Source: Methylobacterium currus
Lineage (GTDB): Bacteria > Pseudomonadota > Alphaproteobacteria > Rhizobiales > Beijerinckiaceae
Direction of reading: 5' to 3'
Assembly (NCBI RefSeq): GCF_003058325.1
Contig: NZ_CP028843.1
Location: forward strand, 6,367,001 to 6,431,000
Length of the DNA: 64,000 nucleotides
Shown here: in pieces, positions 16,645 through 24,732 of the stretch
How positions within the stretch are numbered: position 1 is the stretch's first letter
How the letters are laid out: each line of letters begins with the position of its first letter
The notes under the pieces: generated by a model
Seen by the model: the letters and a program-made list of their open reading frames with translations, nothing else
Database searches by the model: none
Told to the model about the DNA's origin: nothing
Translations under genes and position numbers: made by a program

Positions 16645-16670
16645 ATGGGAGAGGGGATCCCGCGTTTGAT
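16645..16670. repeat. Dispersed palindromic repeat, arm-only copy
   Basis: GGGAGAGGGGATCCCGCG, followed by TTTGAT. It is the reverse complement of the GCGGGATCCCCTCTCCC arm of the 31-kb copy; the second arm is degenerate here. Confidence 0.6.
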
Positions 16671-16763
16671 TGTGGAAGGGATTTTACTCGAACGACGCTG
16701 CCTTTGCGGAGGGAAGGCCAATCCCGTGGCTTGGCGAGCGGACGCAACGTGCCGGGCGGACGC

Positions 16764-16788
16764 AAAAAGGCGGCCTCCCGGCCGCCTT
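16764..16788 (-). terminator. Rho-independent terminator of the cupin gene
   Basis: AAGGCGGCC (16767-16775) pairs with GGCCGCCTT (16780-16788), a 9-bp stem with a 4-nt loop. Read leftward it is followed by TTTTT, making a canonical intrinsic terminator 38 bp past the cupin stop codon. Confidence 0.8.
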
Positions 16789-16825
16789 CCTTATTCCCAG
16801 GGACGTTGTCAGCCTCGATTCACGC

Positions 16826-17182
16826 TCACTCGTAGACGCAGACATAGATCTTGCGCACCGTCTCGATCGTGCGCCAGATGCCGACGAAGCCGGGCTTCAT
16901 CACGAAGCTGTCGCCGGCCCTATAGGTCCTGGTCTCGCCGCCCGCCTCCTCGATCTCGATCAGGCCGGAGAGGATGTGGCAGAATTCGAAGGTGGTGCCC
17001 TTGATCGAGTGGGTCTCGCCCGGGGTCGCCTCCCAGATCCCGGTCTTGATCATGCCGTCGCGGGTGTCGTCCTGCGCCCAGGTCTTGAACGCGGGCGAGC
17101 CCGAGATCAGGCGCTCGGGCAGCGGCAGGGCTTCCTTGGGAGCGAAGCGCGGATCGGTATCGATGGTGACGAGAAGGCTCAT
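16826..17182 (-). CDS. Cupin domain protein (DUF861/Cupin_3)
   Basis: 118 residues forming a single small beta-barrel cupin of the DUF861/EutQ-like type. The core is IWEATPGETHSIKGTTFEFCHILSG with EIEEAGGETRTYRAGDSFVMKPG. Few histidines are available as metal ligands, as in many DUF861 proteins. Such cupins are often found beside FAD amine oxidases and aldehyde dehydrogenases, and here those genes follow on the opposite strand about 2.3 kb away; the role is unproven. It has its own intrinsic terminator. Confidence 0.85.
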   Translation of the reverse strand: MSLLVTIDTDPRFAPKEALPLPERLISGSPAFKTWAQDDTRDGMIKTGIWEATPGETHSIKGTTFEFCHILSGLIEIEEAGGETRTYRAGDSFVMKPGFVGIWRTIETVRKIYVCVYE

Positions 17183-17519
17183 GCCGGTCTCCTGGGCAAA
17201 GGGGTCGGATAGGCGAGTGGATGGGGACCCGCGACCGCGGGCGGACCGGCGCGGCGGATTGAACGGAATGGCGGTGGGAACGGCCGGCGAGGAGCGGCGC
17301 AGTCCCCCTGAACCGGCTCGACCTTAACGGTGAGAATCCGGGGCTCCTGCCGTAAACCGGGAGGCTTCGGGCGAAAATTCCGAAAACCGCCCGATCTCCA
17401 GCGGAAATGTCGGCGCGGTCCGGGCCATCTTACGGCGAGCGGTGGCGCCGTGGCGATGCGATGCGGGCCTTGAACCCGGGTCGTCCTCCAGGGCGCCGGC
17501 CGACGAAGGAGAGGATGCG

Positions 17520-18407
17520 GTGACGACGCCCCCCAACACGATGCGGCTGAAATCCTTCGAGCTCGCCACGCAGGACATCGCCTCCGTCGACGTGGAAGCG
17601 CTCCACGGCCTGTCCCTCGGGGTCGAGTGGCCGCACCGCCCGGGCGACTGGGAGGCGTTGCGCGCCCTCGGTCACGGCTTCGCCGCCCTCGACGAGATCG
17701 GCCGCGTCTTCGGCTCGGCGATGTGGTTTCCCCACGGCGACGAGTGCGCGACGATCGGCATGGTCATCACCTCGCCGCGCCTCCAGGCCCAAGGCGGCGG
17801 GCGCTGGATGATGGAACGCATCCTCCAGCAATGCGGCGAGCGCCGGCTGATCCTGAACTCGACCCGGGCCGCCTACCGCCTCTACGTCTCGCTCGGCTTC
17901 GCGCCGCAGGCGACCGTCTCTCAATGCCAGGGCTACGCGACGCCGGAGGCCGCCGCCATGCCCGGCCTCGCGGACGCAGTCGAGACGATCGCGCCGACCG
18001 ATCTCGGCGAGGTCGCGGCCCTGGACGAGGCCGGGTTCGGGGCCGGGCGCCCCCTGCTGATGGTGCAGCTCGCCCGGACGGCCGAGATCCGCGGCCTTCG
18101 GCGCGGCGGGCGCCTGGTGGGCTACGGCGCGCGCCGGACGTTCGGGCGCGGAACGGTCATCGGCCCGGTCGTGGCGGAGAGCGAGGAGGAGGCCGTGGCA
18201 CTCGCCGCCGCCCTGCTCGCCGGTCTCGACGGCCATTTCGTCCGCCTCGACACCCGGCAGGAGATGGGGCCCCTGCGCACCTACCTGGAAGCGGCGGGCC
18301 TGCGCCTGTTCGACACGGTGAGGACGCTGACCCGCGGTGCAGCCCTGCCCACGGTCGAGCCCGGACGCCCGGGCGTCTACGGGCTGGCGGCGCACGCCCT
18401 GAGCTAG
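17520..18407 (+). CDS. GNAT family N-acetyltransferase, tandem copy 1
   Basis: 295 residues with an N-terminal GNAT domain and a C-terminal second acetyltransferase-like domain of the YitH/Acetyltransf_18 type. The acetyl-CoA loop region is IGMVITSPRLQAQGGGRWMM and the following strand LILNSTRAAYRLYVSLGF. The C-terminal part shares GYGARRTFGRGTVIGPVVA with the next gene. GTG 17520 was chosen because AAGGAG lies 8 nt upstream; ATG 17541 is the alternative. About 35% identical to its neighbour by eye, so a tandem duplication that has diverged. The substrate is unknown; the adjoining amine oxidase-like gene suggests an amine. Confidence 0.85.
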   Translation: MTTPPNTMRLKSFELATQDIASVDVEALHGLSLGVEWPHRPGDWEALRALGHGFAALDEIGRVFGSAMWFPHGDECATIGMVITSPRLQAQGGGRWMMERILQQCGERRLILNSTRAAYRLYVSLGFAPQATVSQCQGYATPEAAAMPGLADAVETIAPTDLGEVAALDEAGFGAGRPLLMVQLARTAEIRGLRRGGRLVGYGARRTFGRGTVIGPVVAESEEEAVALAAALLAGLDGHFVRLDTRQEMGPLRTYLEAAGLRLFDTVRTLTRGAALPTVEPGRPGVYGLAAHALS

Positions 18408-18520
18408 CGTCCGACCGATCACACCCTTCGCATGCCGGCGAACGGCACGGACCGCCCTCCCCGACCGAGGGGCGGATGCCGCGTCGCGCCTCCTGCCATC
18501 GACGCGAGAAGCCCCCCATC

Positions 18521-19390
18521 ATGGACACCGCAACCCTCCCGGACCACCGGACAGCGGCCGATCCCGTCGCCCTGGTGCCCTTCGCGGCGGCGCATCTGCC
18601 CGGCGCCCTGGCGCTCTCGCAGGAGATGGCCTGGCCCTACCGGCGCGAGGACTGGGAGTTCGCCCTGCGGGTCGGCCGGGGCTTCGCCCTGGAGCGCGAC
18701 GGCGCGGTGATCGGCACGGCGGCCTGGTTCCCGGACGACGCGGACCACGCCAGCATCGGCATGATCATCGTCGCGGGTGCGGCGCAGGGGCGGGGCTACG
18801 GGACGCGGCTGGTGGAGGCGCTGCTCGGCGCGGCCGGGCCGCGGACCCTCCTGCTCAATTCGACGACCGAGGGACGCGCGCTCTACGCGCGGTACGGCTT
18901 CACGCCGGTCGGCACCGTCCGGCAGCACCAGGGCCCGTACCGGCGCCGCCCCGCGGAGACGCCGGATCCGGGCGTGCGGGCGATGGCGCCTGAGGACATC
19001 GAGGCGACCGCGCGGCTCGACCGGGAGGCGACCGGCTTCGCGCGGCGCCCGCTGCTGGAACGCCTGATCGCGGCCGGCGAGGGCTTCGTTCTCCTGCGCG
19101 ACGGCGCCCCCGCTGCTTACGCGATCGCCCGGCCCTTCGGCCGCGGCCACGTCATCGGGCCGGTCGTCGCCGGGAGCCCGGACGAGGCGCGCCGCCTGAT
19201 CGCCGCGGCGCTCACCCGCCTCGACGGCCGATTCGTGCGGATCGACGTGCCGGATTCCACGCATCTCTCGTCCTGGCTGACCGGGACCGGCCTGGAGCAG
19301 GTCGGCGACGCCCTCACCATGGTGCGCGGTGTCCTGGCGCCGACCGGGCCGGCGCGCCTCTTCGCCCTCGCCAGCCAGTCGTTCCATTAG
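18521..19390 (+). CDS. GNAT family N-acetyltransferase, tandem copy 2
   Basis: 289 residues with the same two-domain plan as the preceding gene. The acetyl-CoA pyrophosphate loop is canonical here (GAAQGRGYGTRLVEALL), after SIGMIIV. LLLNSTTEGRALYARYGF is the conserved strand, and YAIARPFGRGHVIGPVVAG marks the C-terminal domain. The upstream gap is 113 bp. The FAD oxidoreductase gene starts 58 bp downstream, so the two GNATs, the oxidase and the dehydrogenase probably form one transcript. Confidence 0.88.
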   Translation: MDTATLPDHRTAADPVALVPFAAAHLPGALALSQEMAWPYRREDWEFALRVGRGFALERDGAVIGTAAWFPDDADHASIGMIIVAGAAQGRGYGTRLVEALLGAAGPRTLLLNSTTEGRALYARYGFTPVGTVRQHQGPYRRRPAETPDPGVRAMAPEDIEATARLDREATGFARRPLLERLIAAGEGFVLLRDGAPAAYAIARPFGRGHVIGPVVAGSPDEARRLIAAALTRLDGRFVRIDVPDSTHLSSWLTGTGLEQVGDALTMVRGVLAPTGPARLFALASQSFH

Positions 19391-19448
19391 GCCCGCCGCG
19401 ATGCCTCTCGCCGCCGCCTCTCAAGGACTCGAACCTCCGGGTGCCGCT

Positions 19449-20726
19449 ATGAAGCTCACATCCTATTGGCTGGACACGTCGAACCCGTTCGCGGGCGGCG
19501 CCGAGGGGCCGGTCGAGGGCACCTGCGACGTCGCGGTGATCGGCGGCGGCCTGACCGGCTCCTCCGCCGCCCTGGCGCTGGCGAAGAAGGGCGCCCGCGT
19601 CGTCCTCCTGGAGGCCGGCACGATCGGCAACGCCGCCTCGGGGCGCAACGGCGGCATGTGCAACAACGGCTTCGCGCAGGATTACGGCACGCTCTCGGGT
19701 AAGCTCGGCCGGGAGGTCGCCGACCGGCTCTACCGGGCCTTCGATGCCGGCGTCGACACGGTCGAGCGGCTGGTCCGGGAAGAGGGGATCGATTGCAGCT
19801 TCGCCCGCGTCGGCAAGATCAAGCTCGCGGCCAAGCCCGAGCATGTCGACAAGCTGGCGCGCAGCCAGGCGCTGCTCGCCGCCACGGTCGACCCCGAGAC
19901 CGAGATGGTCAGCCGCGCCGACCTCCCCGCCGAGATCGGATCCGGGCGCTATTACGGCGGCCTGATCTACCGCAAGAGCGCCGCCCTGCATGTCGGGCGC
20001 TTCGTCCGCGGCCTCGCCGAGGCCGCCGCCCGGCGCGGAGTCGCGGTCCACGAGCACACCCCGATGACGACACTGAAGGCTGTTCCGGGTGGCGGCCATC
20101 TCGTCGGCACGCCGCGCGGAACCGTCCGGGCTCGCCAGGTGCTTTTGGCCAGCGGCACCTCCCAGGCCGGCCCGCTCGGCTGGGTGCGCCGGCGCATCGT
20201 GCCGGTCGGCGCCTTCCTGATCGCCACCGAGCCCCTGCCCGTCGAGATGCTGGACCGGCTCACCCCGCGCCGCCGCAATGCGGTCGATACCAAGAACCTC
20301 GTCAACTACTTCCGCACCACGCCCGACAACCGGCTGCTCTTCGGGGGACGTGCCCGCTTCGCGGTTTCCAACCCGGCCTCGGACGAGAAGAGCGGCGCGA
20401 TCCTGCGCGCCGCCCTGCACGACGTCTTCCCCGAACTGCGCGACGTCCGCATCGACTATTGCTGGGGCGGCATGGTCGACATGACCCGCGACCGCCTCCC
20501 CCGCGCCGGCGAGCGCGACGGCCTCTACTACGCGATGGGCTACAGCGGCCACGGCACCCAGATGGCGACCCTGATGGGCACCCTCATGGCCGAGGTGATG
20601 GACGGGCGCACCGAGCTGAACCCCTGGGGCGCGTTCGCCTGGCCGGCGATTCCCGGCCATTTCGGCCCGCCCTGGTTCCTGCCCCTCGTCGGCGCCTATT
20701 ACCGCCTCAAGGACCGCTTCCAATGA
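19449..20726 (+). CDS. FAD-dependent oxidoreductase, DAO family (PuuB-like amine oxidase)
   Basis: 425 residues. The Rossmann FAD-binding motif is VAVIGGGLTGSSAALALAKK followed by VVLLEAGTIGNAASGRNGG, typical of the gamma-glutamylputrescine oxidase/glycine oxidase branch. The N-terminal YWLDTSNPF and C-terminal GYSGHGTQMATLMGTLMAE also match that branch. It probably oxidises an amine to an aldehyde plus ammonia and hydrogen peroxide; the adjacent aldehyde dehydrogenase would take the product. No gamma-glutamyl ligase (PuuA) or hydrolase (PuuD) is nearby, so the classical Puu pathway is incomplete in this window. The stop overlaps the next start (ATGA). An alternative start is ATG 19401. Confidence 0.87.
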   Translation: MKLTSYWLDTSNPFAGGAEGPVEGTCDVAVIGGGLTGSSAALALAKKGARVVLLEAGTIGNAASGRNGGMCNNGFAQDYGTLSGKLGREVADRLYRAFDAGVDTVERLVREEGIDCSFARVGKIKLAAKPEHVDKLARSQALLAATVDPETEMVSRADLPAEIGSGRYYGGLIYRKSAALHVGRFVRGLAEAAARRGVAVHEHTPMTTLKAVPGGGHLVGTPRGTVRARQVLLASGTSQAGPLGWVRRRIVPVGAFLIATEPLPVEMLDRLTPRRRNAVDTKNLVNYFRTTPDNRLLFGGRARFAVSNPASDEKSGAILRAALHDVFPELRDVRIDYCWGGMVDMTRDRLPRAGERDGLYYAMGYSGHGTQMATLMGTLMAEVMDGRTELNPWGAFAWPAIPGHFGPPWFLPLVGAYYRLKDRFQ

Positions 20727-22180
20727 CCGATCCGCTTCGGCACCTGGCGGAGGCCGGCCGCCTGACCCGCTTCTATGGCGACGGGGCGTGGCGCGATCCG
20801 GCCGGCCGCGAGCGCGCCGGCGTCGTCAACCCGGCGAGCGAGGCGGTGATCGCCGAGATCGCGCTCGGCGGAGCGGACGACGTCGAGCTCGCGGTCGCCG
20901 CCGCGCGGCGCGCGTTCCCGGCCTGGTCGCGCACGACGCCGGCTGAGCGCGCCGCGCTCCTCGACCGCGTCCATCGGCTCGTGCTGGACCGGCTGGAGCT
21001 GTTCGCGCAGGCCCTGACCGCCGAGATGGGCGCCGCCATCACCTATGCCCGCCGCGCCCAGGTGCCGCTCGCCGCCGAGCACCTCCGGGTCGCACGCGAC
21101 CTGCTCGCGACGTATCCCTTCCTGTCGCAGCGCGGCACCACCGCCATCGCCCGCGAGGCGATCGGCGTCTGCGGGCTCATCACGCCGTGGAACTGGCCGC
21201 TCTACCAGATCACCGCCAAGGTCGGCCCGGCACTGGCGGCGGGCTGCACATTGGTGCTGAAGCCGAGCGAGCTGTCGCCCCTGAGCGCGCTCCTCTTCGC
21301 CGAGGTGATGGACGAGGCGGGCTGCCCGGCCGGCGTGTTCAACCTCGTCAACGGCACCGGGCCGGTGGTCGGCGAGGCGCTGGCCGCGCATCCGGAGGTC
21401 GACATGATCTCGATCACCGGATCGACCCGGGCCGGGGTGCTCGTGGCGCAGGCCGCGGCGCCCACGGTCAAGCGCGTGGCGCAGGAGCTCGGCGGCAAGT
21501 CGCCGAACGTCGTGCTGCCGGATGCCGACCTGAAACGCTGCATTCCCCTCGGCGTCGCTGCGGCGATGCGCAATCTCGGCCAGTCCTGCAGCGCGCCGAC
21601 CCGGATGCTGGTGCCGCGTGCGCACCTTGCCGAGGTCGAGGCGCTGGCGGAGAAGACCGTCGCCGGGTTCGCGGTCGGCGATCCGCTCCGCGAGGAGACG
21701 ACCCACGGCGCCATCGCCAACCGGGCCCAGTTCGACCGCATCGAGCGGATGATCCGGATCGGCCTCGACGAGGGCGCGCGACTCGTCACCGGCGGCCCCG
21801 GCCGGCCCGGGGGCCTGACGACCGGCCTCTTTGCCCGCCCGACTGTCTTCTCCGCGGTGCGCCGCGACATGACGATCGCTCGAGAAGAGATTTTCGGGCC
21901 GGTCCTGGCGATCCTTCCCTATGACAGCGTGGAAGAGGCGGTCGAGATCGCCAACGACACGATCTATGGCCTGGGCGCCCACGTGCAGGGCACCGATCTC
22001 GAGCAGGTGCGGGCGGTGGCCGGGCGGATCCGGGCCGGCCAGGTCCACCTCAACGGGCCGGACTGGGACCCGGCGGCACCGTTCGGCGGCTACAAGCGCT
22101 CGGGCAACGGCCGGGAATACGGCCGCGAAGGCCTGGAGGAGTATCTGGAGACCAAATCCATCCTCGGCTTCTACCGGTGA
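20723..22180 (+). CDS. Aldehyde dehydrogenase family protein (NAD(P)-dependent)
   Basis: 485 residues with all hallmarks of the ALDH superfamily: GLITPWNWPLYQITAKVGPA, LKPSELSPLSALLFAE, ITGSTRAGVLVAQ, catalytic Glu in QELGGKSPNVV, catalytic Cys in RNLGQSCSAPTRM, EEIFGPVLAILPY and the C-terminal PFGGYKRSGNGREYG. It oxidises an aldehyde to the acid. The 4-nt overlap with the amine-oxidase-like gene implies coupled expression and a shared pathway, with the oxidase product as substrate. The precise substrate is unknown. Confidence 0.93.
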   Translation: MTDPLRHLAEAGRLTRFYGDGAWRDPAGRERAGVVNPASEAVIAEIALGGADDVELAVAAARRAFPAWSRTTPAERAALLDRVHRLVLDRLELFAQALTAEMGAAITYARRAQVPLAAEHLRVARDLLATYPFLSQRGTTAIAREAIGVCGLITPWNWPLYQITAKVGPALAAGCTLVLKPSELSPLSALLFAEVMDEAGCPAGVFNLVNGTGPVVGEALAAHPEVDMISITGSTRAGVLVAQAAAPTVKRVAQELGGKSPNVVLPDADLKRCIPLGVAAAMRNLGQSCSAPTRMLVPRAHLAEVEALAEKTVAGFAVGDPLREETTHGAIANRAQFDRIERMIRIGLDEGARLVTGGPGRPGGLTTGLFARPTVFSAVRRDMTIAREEIFGPVLAILPYDSVEEAVEIANDTIYGLGAHVQGTDLEQVRAVAGRIRAGQVHLNGPDWDPAAPFGGYKRSGNGREYGREGLEEYLETKSILGFYR

Positions 22181-22225
22181 AGTGCCGGCCTCCCCCGCGC
22201 GTAGCGAAGAGGCGAACCGGCACTT
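22180..22225 (+). terminator. Stem-loop after the aldehyde dehydrogenase gene
   Basis: AAGTGCCGG (22180-22188) pairs with CCGGCACTT (22217-22225), a 9-bp stem with a 28-nt loop, starting at the last base of the stop codon. It is followed by GGTGG rather than a U-tract. A second stem, CGCCGCGCC-ATG-GGCGCGGCG at 22278-22298, lies before the kinase gene. Confidence 0.55.
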
Positions 22226-22324
22226 GGTGGTCAACGGGTTTACCCCGATTAGCCCCCTGCCCCCCCGGGAGGGAGGCCGCCGCGCCATGGGCGCGGCGAG
22301 CCCGCGCGTGTATGGGGTGGCTTC

Positions 22325-23739
22325 ATGCACAGGCTCCTGCTCAAGCTCGGTCTCCGGTTCGACGATCCGCATGACGAGAAGCGGTTCGTCCGGCAATTCA
22401 CCCTCGACGATCTCGGCCGCACGCAGGCCGCGATGGTGCTCGGCGCCATCGTCTACTGCTCCTTCTCGGCCATGGACTGGATCCTCAGCCCGGAGGCCTG
22501 GGCGGTCGCCACCGCGATCCGGCTCGCCGTCGCCCTCCTGGTCCTGCTGCCGGCGACGCTGCTGCTCGGCTGGCCGGGCGCCCGTCCGTGGGCGGAGCGG
22601 ATCTATCTCGTCTACTGCGTCGTGCCGGGCTGCATGCTCAGCGTGATCTATGTCTTCCTGCGCCCGAGCTTCGACCACGGCGCCGCCGGCATGATCGTGG
22701 TGATCCTGTTCGTGTCGACGCTGCTGCCCCTGCGGGTGCCGGCCTTCGCGATCTTCGCCGCCCTGACCTGGACCTGCTTCGCCCTGTTCGAGACGATCGC
22801 CACGCACGACAATCCAGGCCTGACCCTCGTGAACAATGCCGAGATCGGCGCCGCCTACGCGCTCTCGCTCTACGGCGTCGGCGCCCGGGAATTCCGTGCG
22901 CGGCGCCAGTTCCGCACCACGCAGGAGCTTCAGGTCGAGACGATTCGCTCGGAGGCCGCCCTGGCCGAGCTGCGCGCGACGCAGGCGCAGCTGGTCCAGG
23001 CCGAGAAGCTGGCGGCCCTGGGCCAGCTCGTGGCGGGCGTCGCCCACGAGATCAACACCCCATCGGCCTCGCGCTGACCACTTCGACGGCCTTCGACCAC
23101 CATCTCGGGGAGCTGCGCCGCAGCGTCGCCGCGGGTCAGATCAGCCGCTCGCAGCTGACGCAGACCGTCGAGCACCTGAACGAGGGAACGCGGCTGATCT
23201 TCTCGAACCTGACCCGGGCCGCCGACCTCGTGCACAACTTCAAGCAGGTCGCGGTCGATCAGGCGATCGAGGACCGGCGCCGCTTCGACCTGCGCGACTG
23301 GCTCGTCGAGCTGATGAGCACCCTTGGGCCCCTCCTGCGGCGCAAGGGCCACGAGGTCCGGCTCGCCTGCGCCGAGGGGATCGTGCTCGATTCCTACCCG
23401 GGCGCCCTCGCGCAGGTGATCAGCAACCTGGCGCTGAACGCCGTCCTCCACGCCTTTCCCGACGGCCGGACGGGCACGCTCGCGGTCGACGTGGCCCGGC
23501 TCGACGAGGCGCGGATCAGGATCGTGTTCCGCGACGACGGCCGCGGCATCCCGGAGGAGAACCGCCTGCGGATCTTCGATCCGTTCTTCACCACGCGGCG
23601 GGACAAGGGCAGCACGGGATTGGGGCTGCACATCGTCTACAACCTCGTGACCTCGACCCTCCAGGGCCGGATCGCGCTGGAAAGCGGCGAGGATCGCGGG
23701 ACGGCGTTCACGATCGAGCTGCCCGCGACGCTGGCGTAG
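22325..23739 (+). pseudogene. Membrane-bound sensor histidine kinase, single-base frameshift
   Basis: Two open frames together encode one kinase of about 470 residues. The first (22325-23077) has about six membrane helices, a coiled linker and the H-box ALGQLVAGVAHEINTP. It then runs out of frame at a C4 run (23058-23061) and stops. The second frame resumes with IGLALTTSTAFDHHL and continues through the DHp helix to an HATPase domain (N box SNLALNAVLHAF, G boxes DDGRGIPEENR and GSTGLGLHIVYN) ending at 23739. Adding one C restores the frame exactly. It is either a real mutation separating the phospho-acceptor from the ATPase domain or a sequencing error. No response regulator gene adjoins it. 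Confidence 0.85.
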
Positions 23740-23856
23740 TGCCCGGGCTGGCGTAGTGCCCGGCCTCCAGGGGCGGGATCCGGTGCCCGGCGACGCGGGA
23801 GCGGCAGCCTTCATCCTCGACCATCTGGTAATTTTTAAAAACGATCAGTTTCCATC

Positions 23857-23878
23857 GTTTCTGTTTTCAATCAGAAAC
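23857..23878 (+). promoter_or_regulatory. Inverted repeat GTTTCTG-N8-CAGAAAC upstream of the ycaC-like gene
   Basis: GTTTCTG (23857-23863) and CAGAAAC (23872-23878) lie 62 bp before the start codon in an AT-rich stretch (23827-23880) that probably holds the promoter. It is a candidate operator for the LysR regulator encoded downstream; this is inference. Confidence 0.45.
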
Positions 23879-23939
23879 ACCCCAGACATACTCCCTCCAT
23901 CGACACGCCGCCGCACCGGCCGCCACGATGGAGACGACC

Positions 23940-24587
23940 ATGACCAAGCCCTACAATCGCCTCGACCTCGATCAGGCCGTCGTCCTGCTGGTCGATCATC
24001 AGGCCGGCCTGATGTCGCTGGTGCGCGACTTCGATCCCGACCGCTTCAAGAACAACGTGCTGGCCGTCGCCGACCTCGCCGCTTACTTCAAGCTGCCGAC
24101 CATCCTGACCACCAGCTTCGAGGACGGACCGAACGGCCCGATCATGCCCGAGCTGAAGGCCAAGTTCCCGGATGCGCCCTTCATCGCCCGGCCTGGCCAG
24201 ATCAACGCCTGGGACAACCCCGATTTCGTCGCCGCCGTGAAGGCCACGGGCCGCAAGCAGCTGATCATCGCGGGTGTCGTCACCGAGGTCTGCGTCGCCT
24301 TCGTGGCCCTGTCGGCCATCGCTGAGGGCTACGAGGTGTTCGCCGTCACCGACGCCTCCGGCACCTTCAATCCGGTGGTGCGCGACGGGGCCTGGAACCG
24401 GATGTCGGCAGCCGGCGTGCAGCTCGTGAACTGGTTCGCGGTCGCCTGCGAGCTGCACCGCGACTGGCGCCGGGACGTCGAGGGGCTGGCGACGCTGCTC
24501 GGCGACCATATCCCGGACTACCGCAACCTGATGACGAGCTACGCCGCGCTCCGGGGCGCGATCCCGCAGGCCACCCCCGGCGCCTGA
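23940..24587 (+). CDS. YcaC-like isochorismatase-family hydrolase
   Basis: 215 residues closely matching the YcaC subfamily of cysteine hydrolases along its whole length: VLLVDHQAGLMSLVRD, YFKLPTILTTSFE, GQINAWDNPDFVAAVKATGRK split across the middle, and IAGVVTEVCVAFVAL. The probable nucleophile is Cys118, with Asp19 and a basic residue near 84 completing the site. Family members hydrolyse small amides or related compounds; the true YcaC substrate is unsettled. ATG 23940 was preferred over 23928 because GGAGA lies about 6 nt upstream. It is followed by a co-directional LysR gene. Confidence 0.9.
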   Translation: MTKPYNRLDLDQAVVLLVDHQAGLMSLVRDFDPDRFKNNVLAVADLAAYFKLPTILTTSFEDGPNGPIMPELKAKFPDAPFIARPGQINAWDNPDFVAAVKATGRKQLIIAGVVTEVCVAFVALSAIAEGYEVFAVTDASGTFNPVVRDGAWNRMSAAGVQLVNWFAVACELHRDWRRDVEGLATLLGDHIPDYRNLMTSYAALRGAIPQATPGA

Positions 24588-24595
24588 GCCCATCG

Positions 24596-24634
24596 CGATG
24601 CGCCGTGACGATGCGCCGTGACGATGCGCCATGA
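24596..24634. repeat. 13-bp tandem repeat, three copies
   Basis: CGATGCGCCGTGA occurs at 24596-24608 and 24609-24621, with a one-base variant at 24622-24634, then a partial fourth (CGATGCG). It lies between the ycaC-like stop and the LysR gene. Confidence 0.85.
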
Positions 24635-24732
24635 CGATGCGGGAGTTTCGTGAGAGAGAACGGCCCTGCGCGCCGGCCGGCCTTGCCCGCAAGAGGGCAG
24701 GGCCGGCCGGTCTCGGCCACGGGCATTTCGGC

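Larger units (their letters stand above)
15734..16763. other. 1.03-kb intergenic region without a recognisable gene
   Basis: Several open frames cross this region on both strands, but all are arginine- and proline-rich translations typical of GC-rich non-coding DNA. It probably carries the promoter of the leftward ABC operon. Two structures stand out: an inverted repeat at 16129-16168 and a dispersed palindromic repeat at 16645-16670. Otherwise I see nothing in it. Confidence 0.5.

Noticed and set aside
9933..22180. Classical Puu putrescine pathway
   Set aside because: No gamma-glutamylputrescine synthetase or gamma-glutamyl-GABA hydrolase in the window; only the oxidase and dehydrogenase types match.
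20699..23047. 782-residue minus-strand frame opposite the aldehyde dehydrogenase and kinase
   Set aside because: Antisense of conserved ALDH motifs, no recognisable domains.
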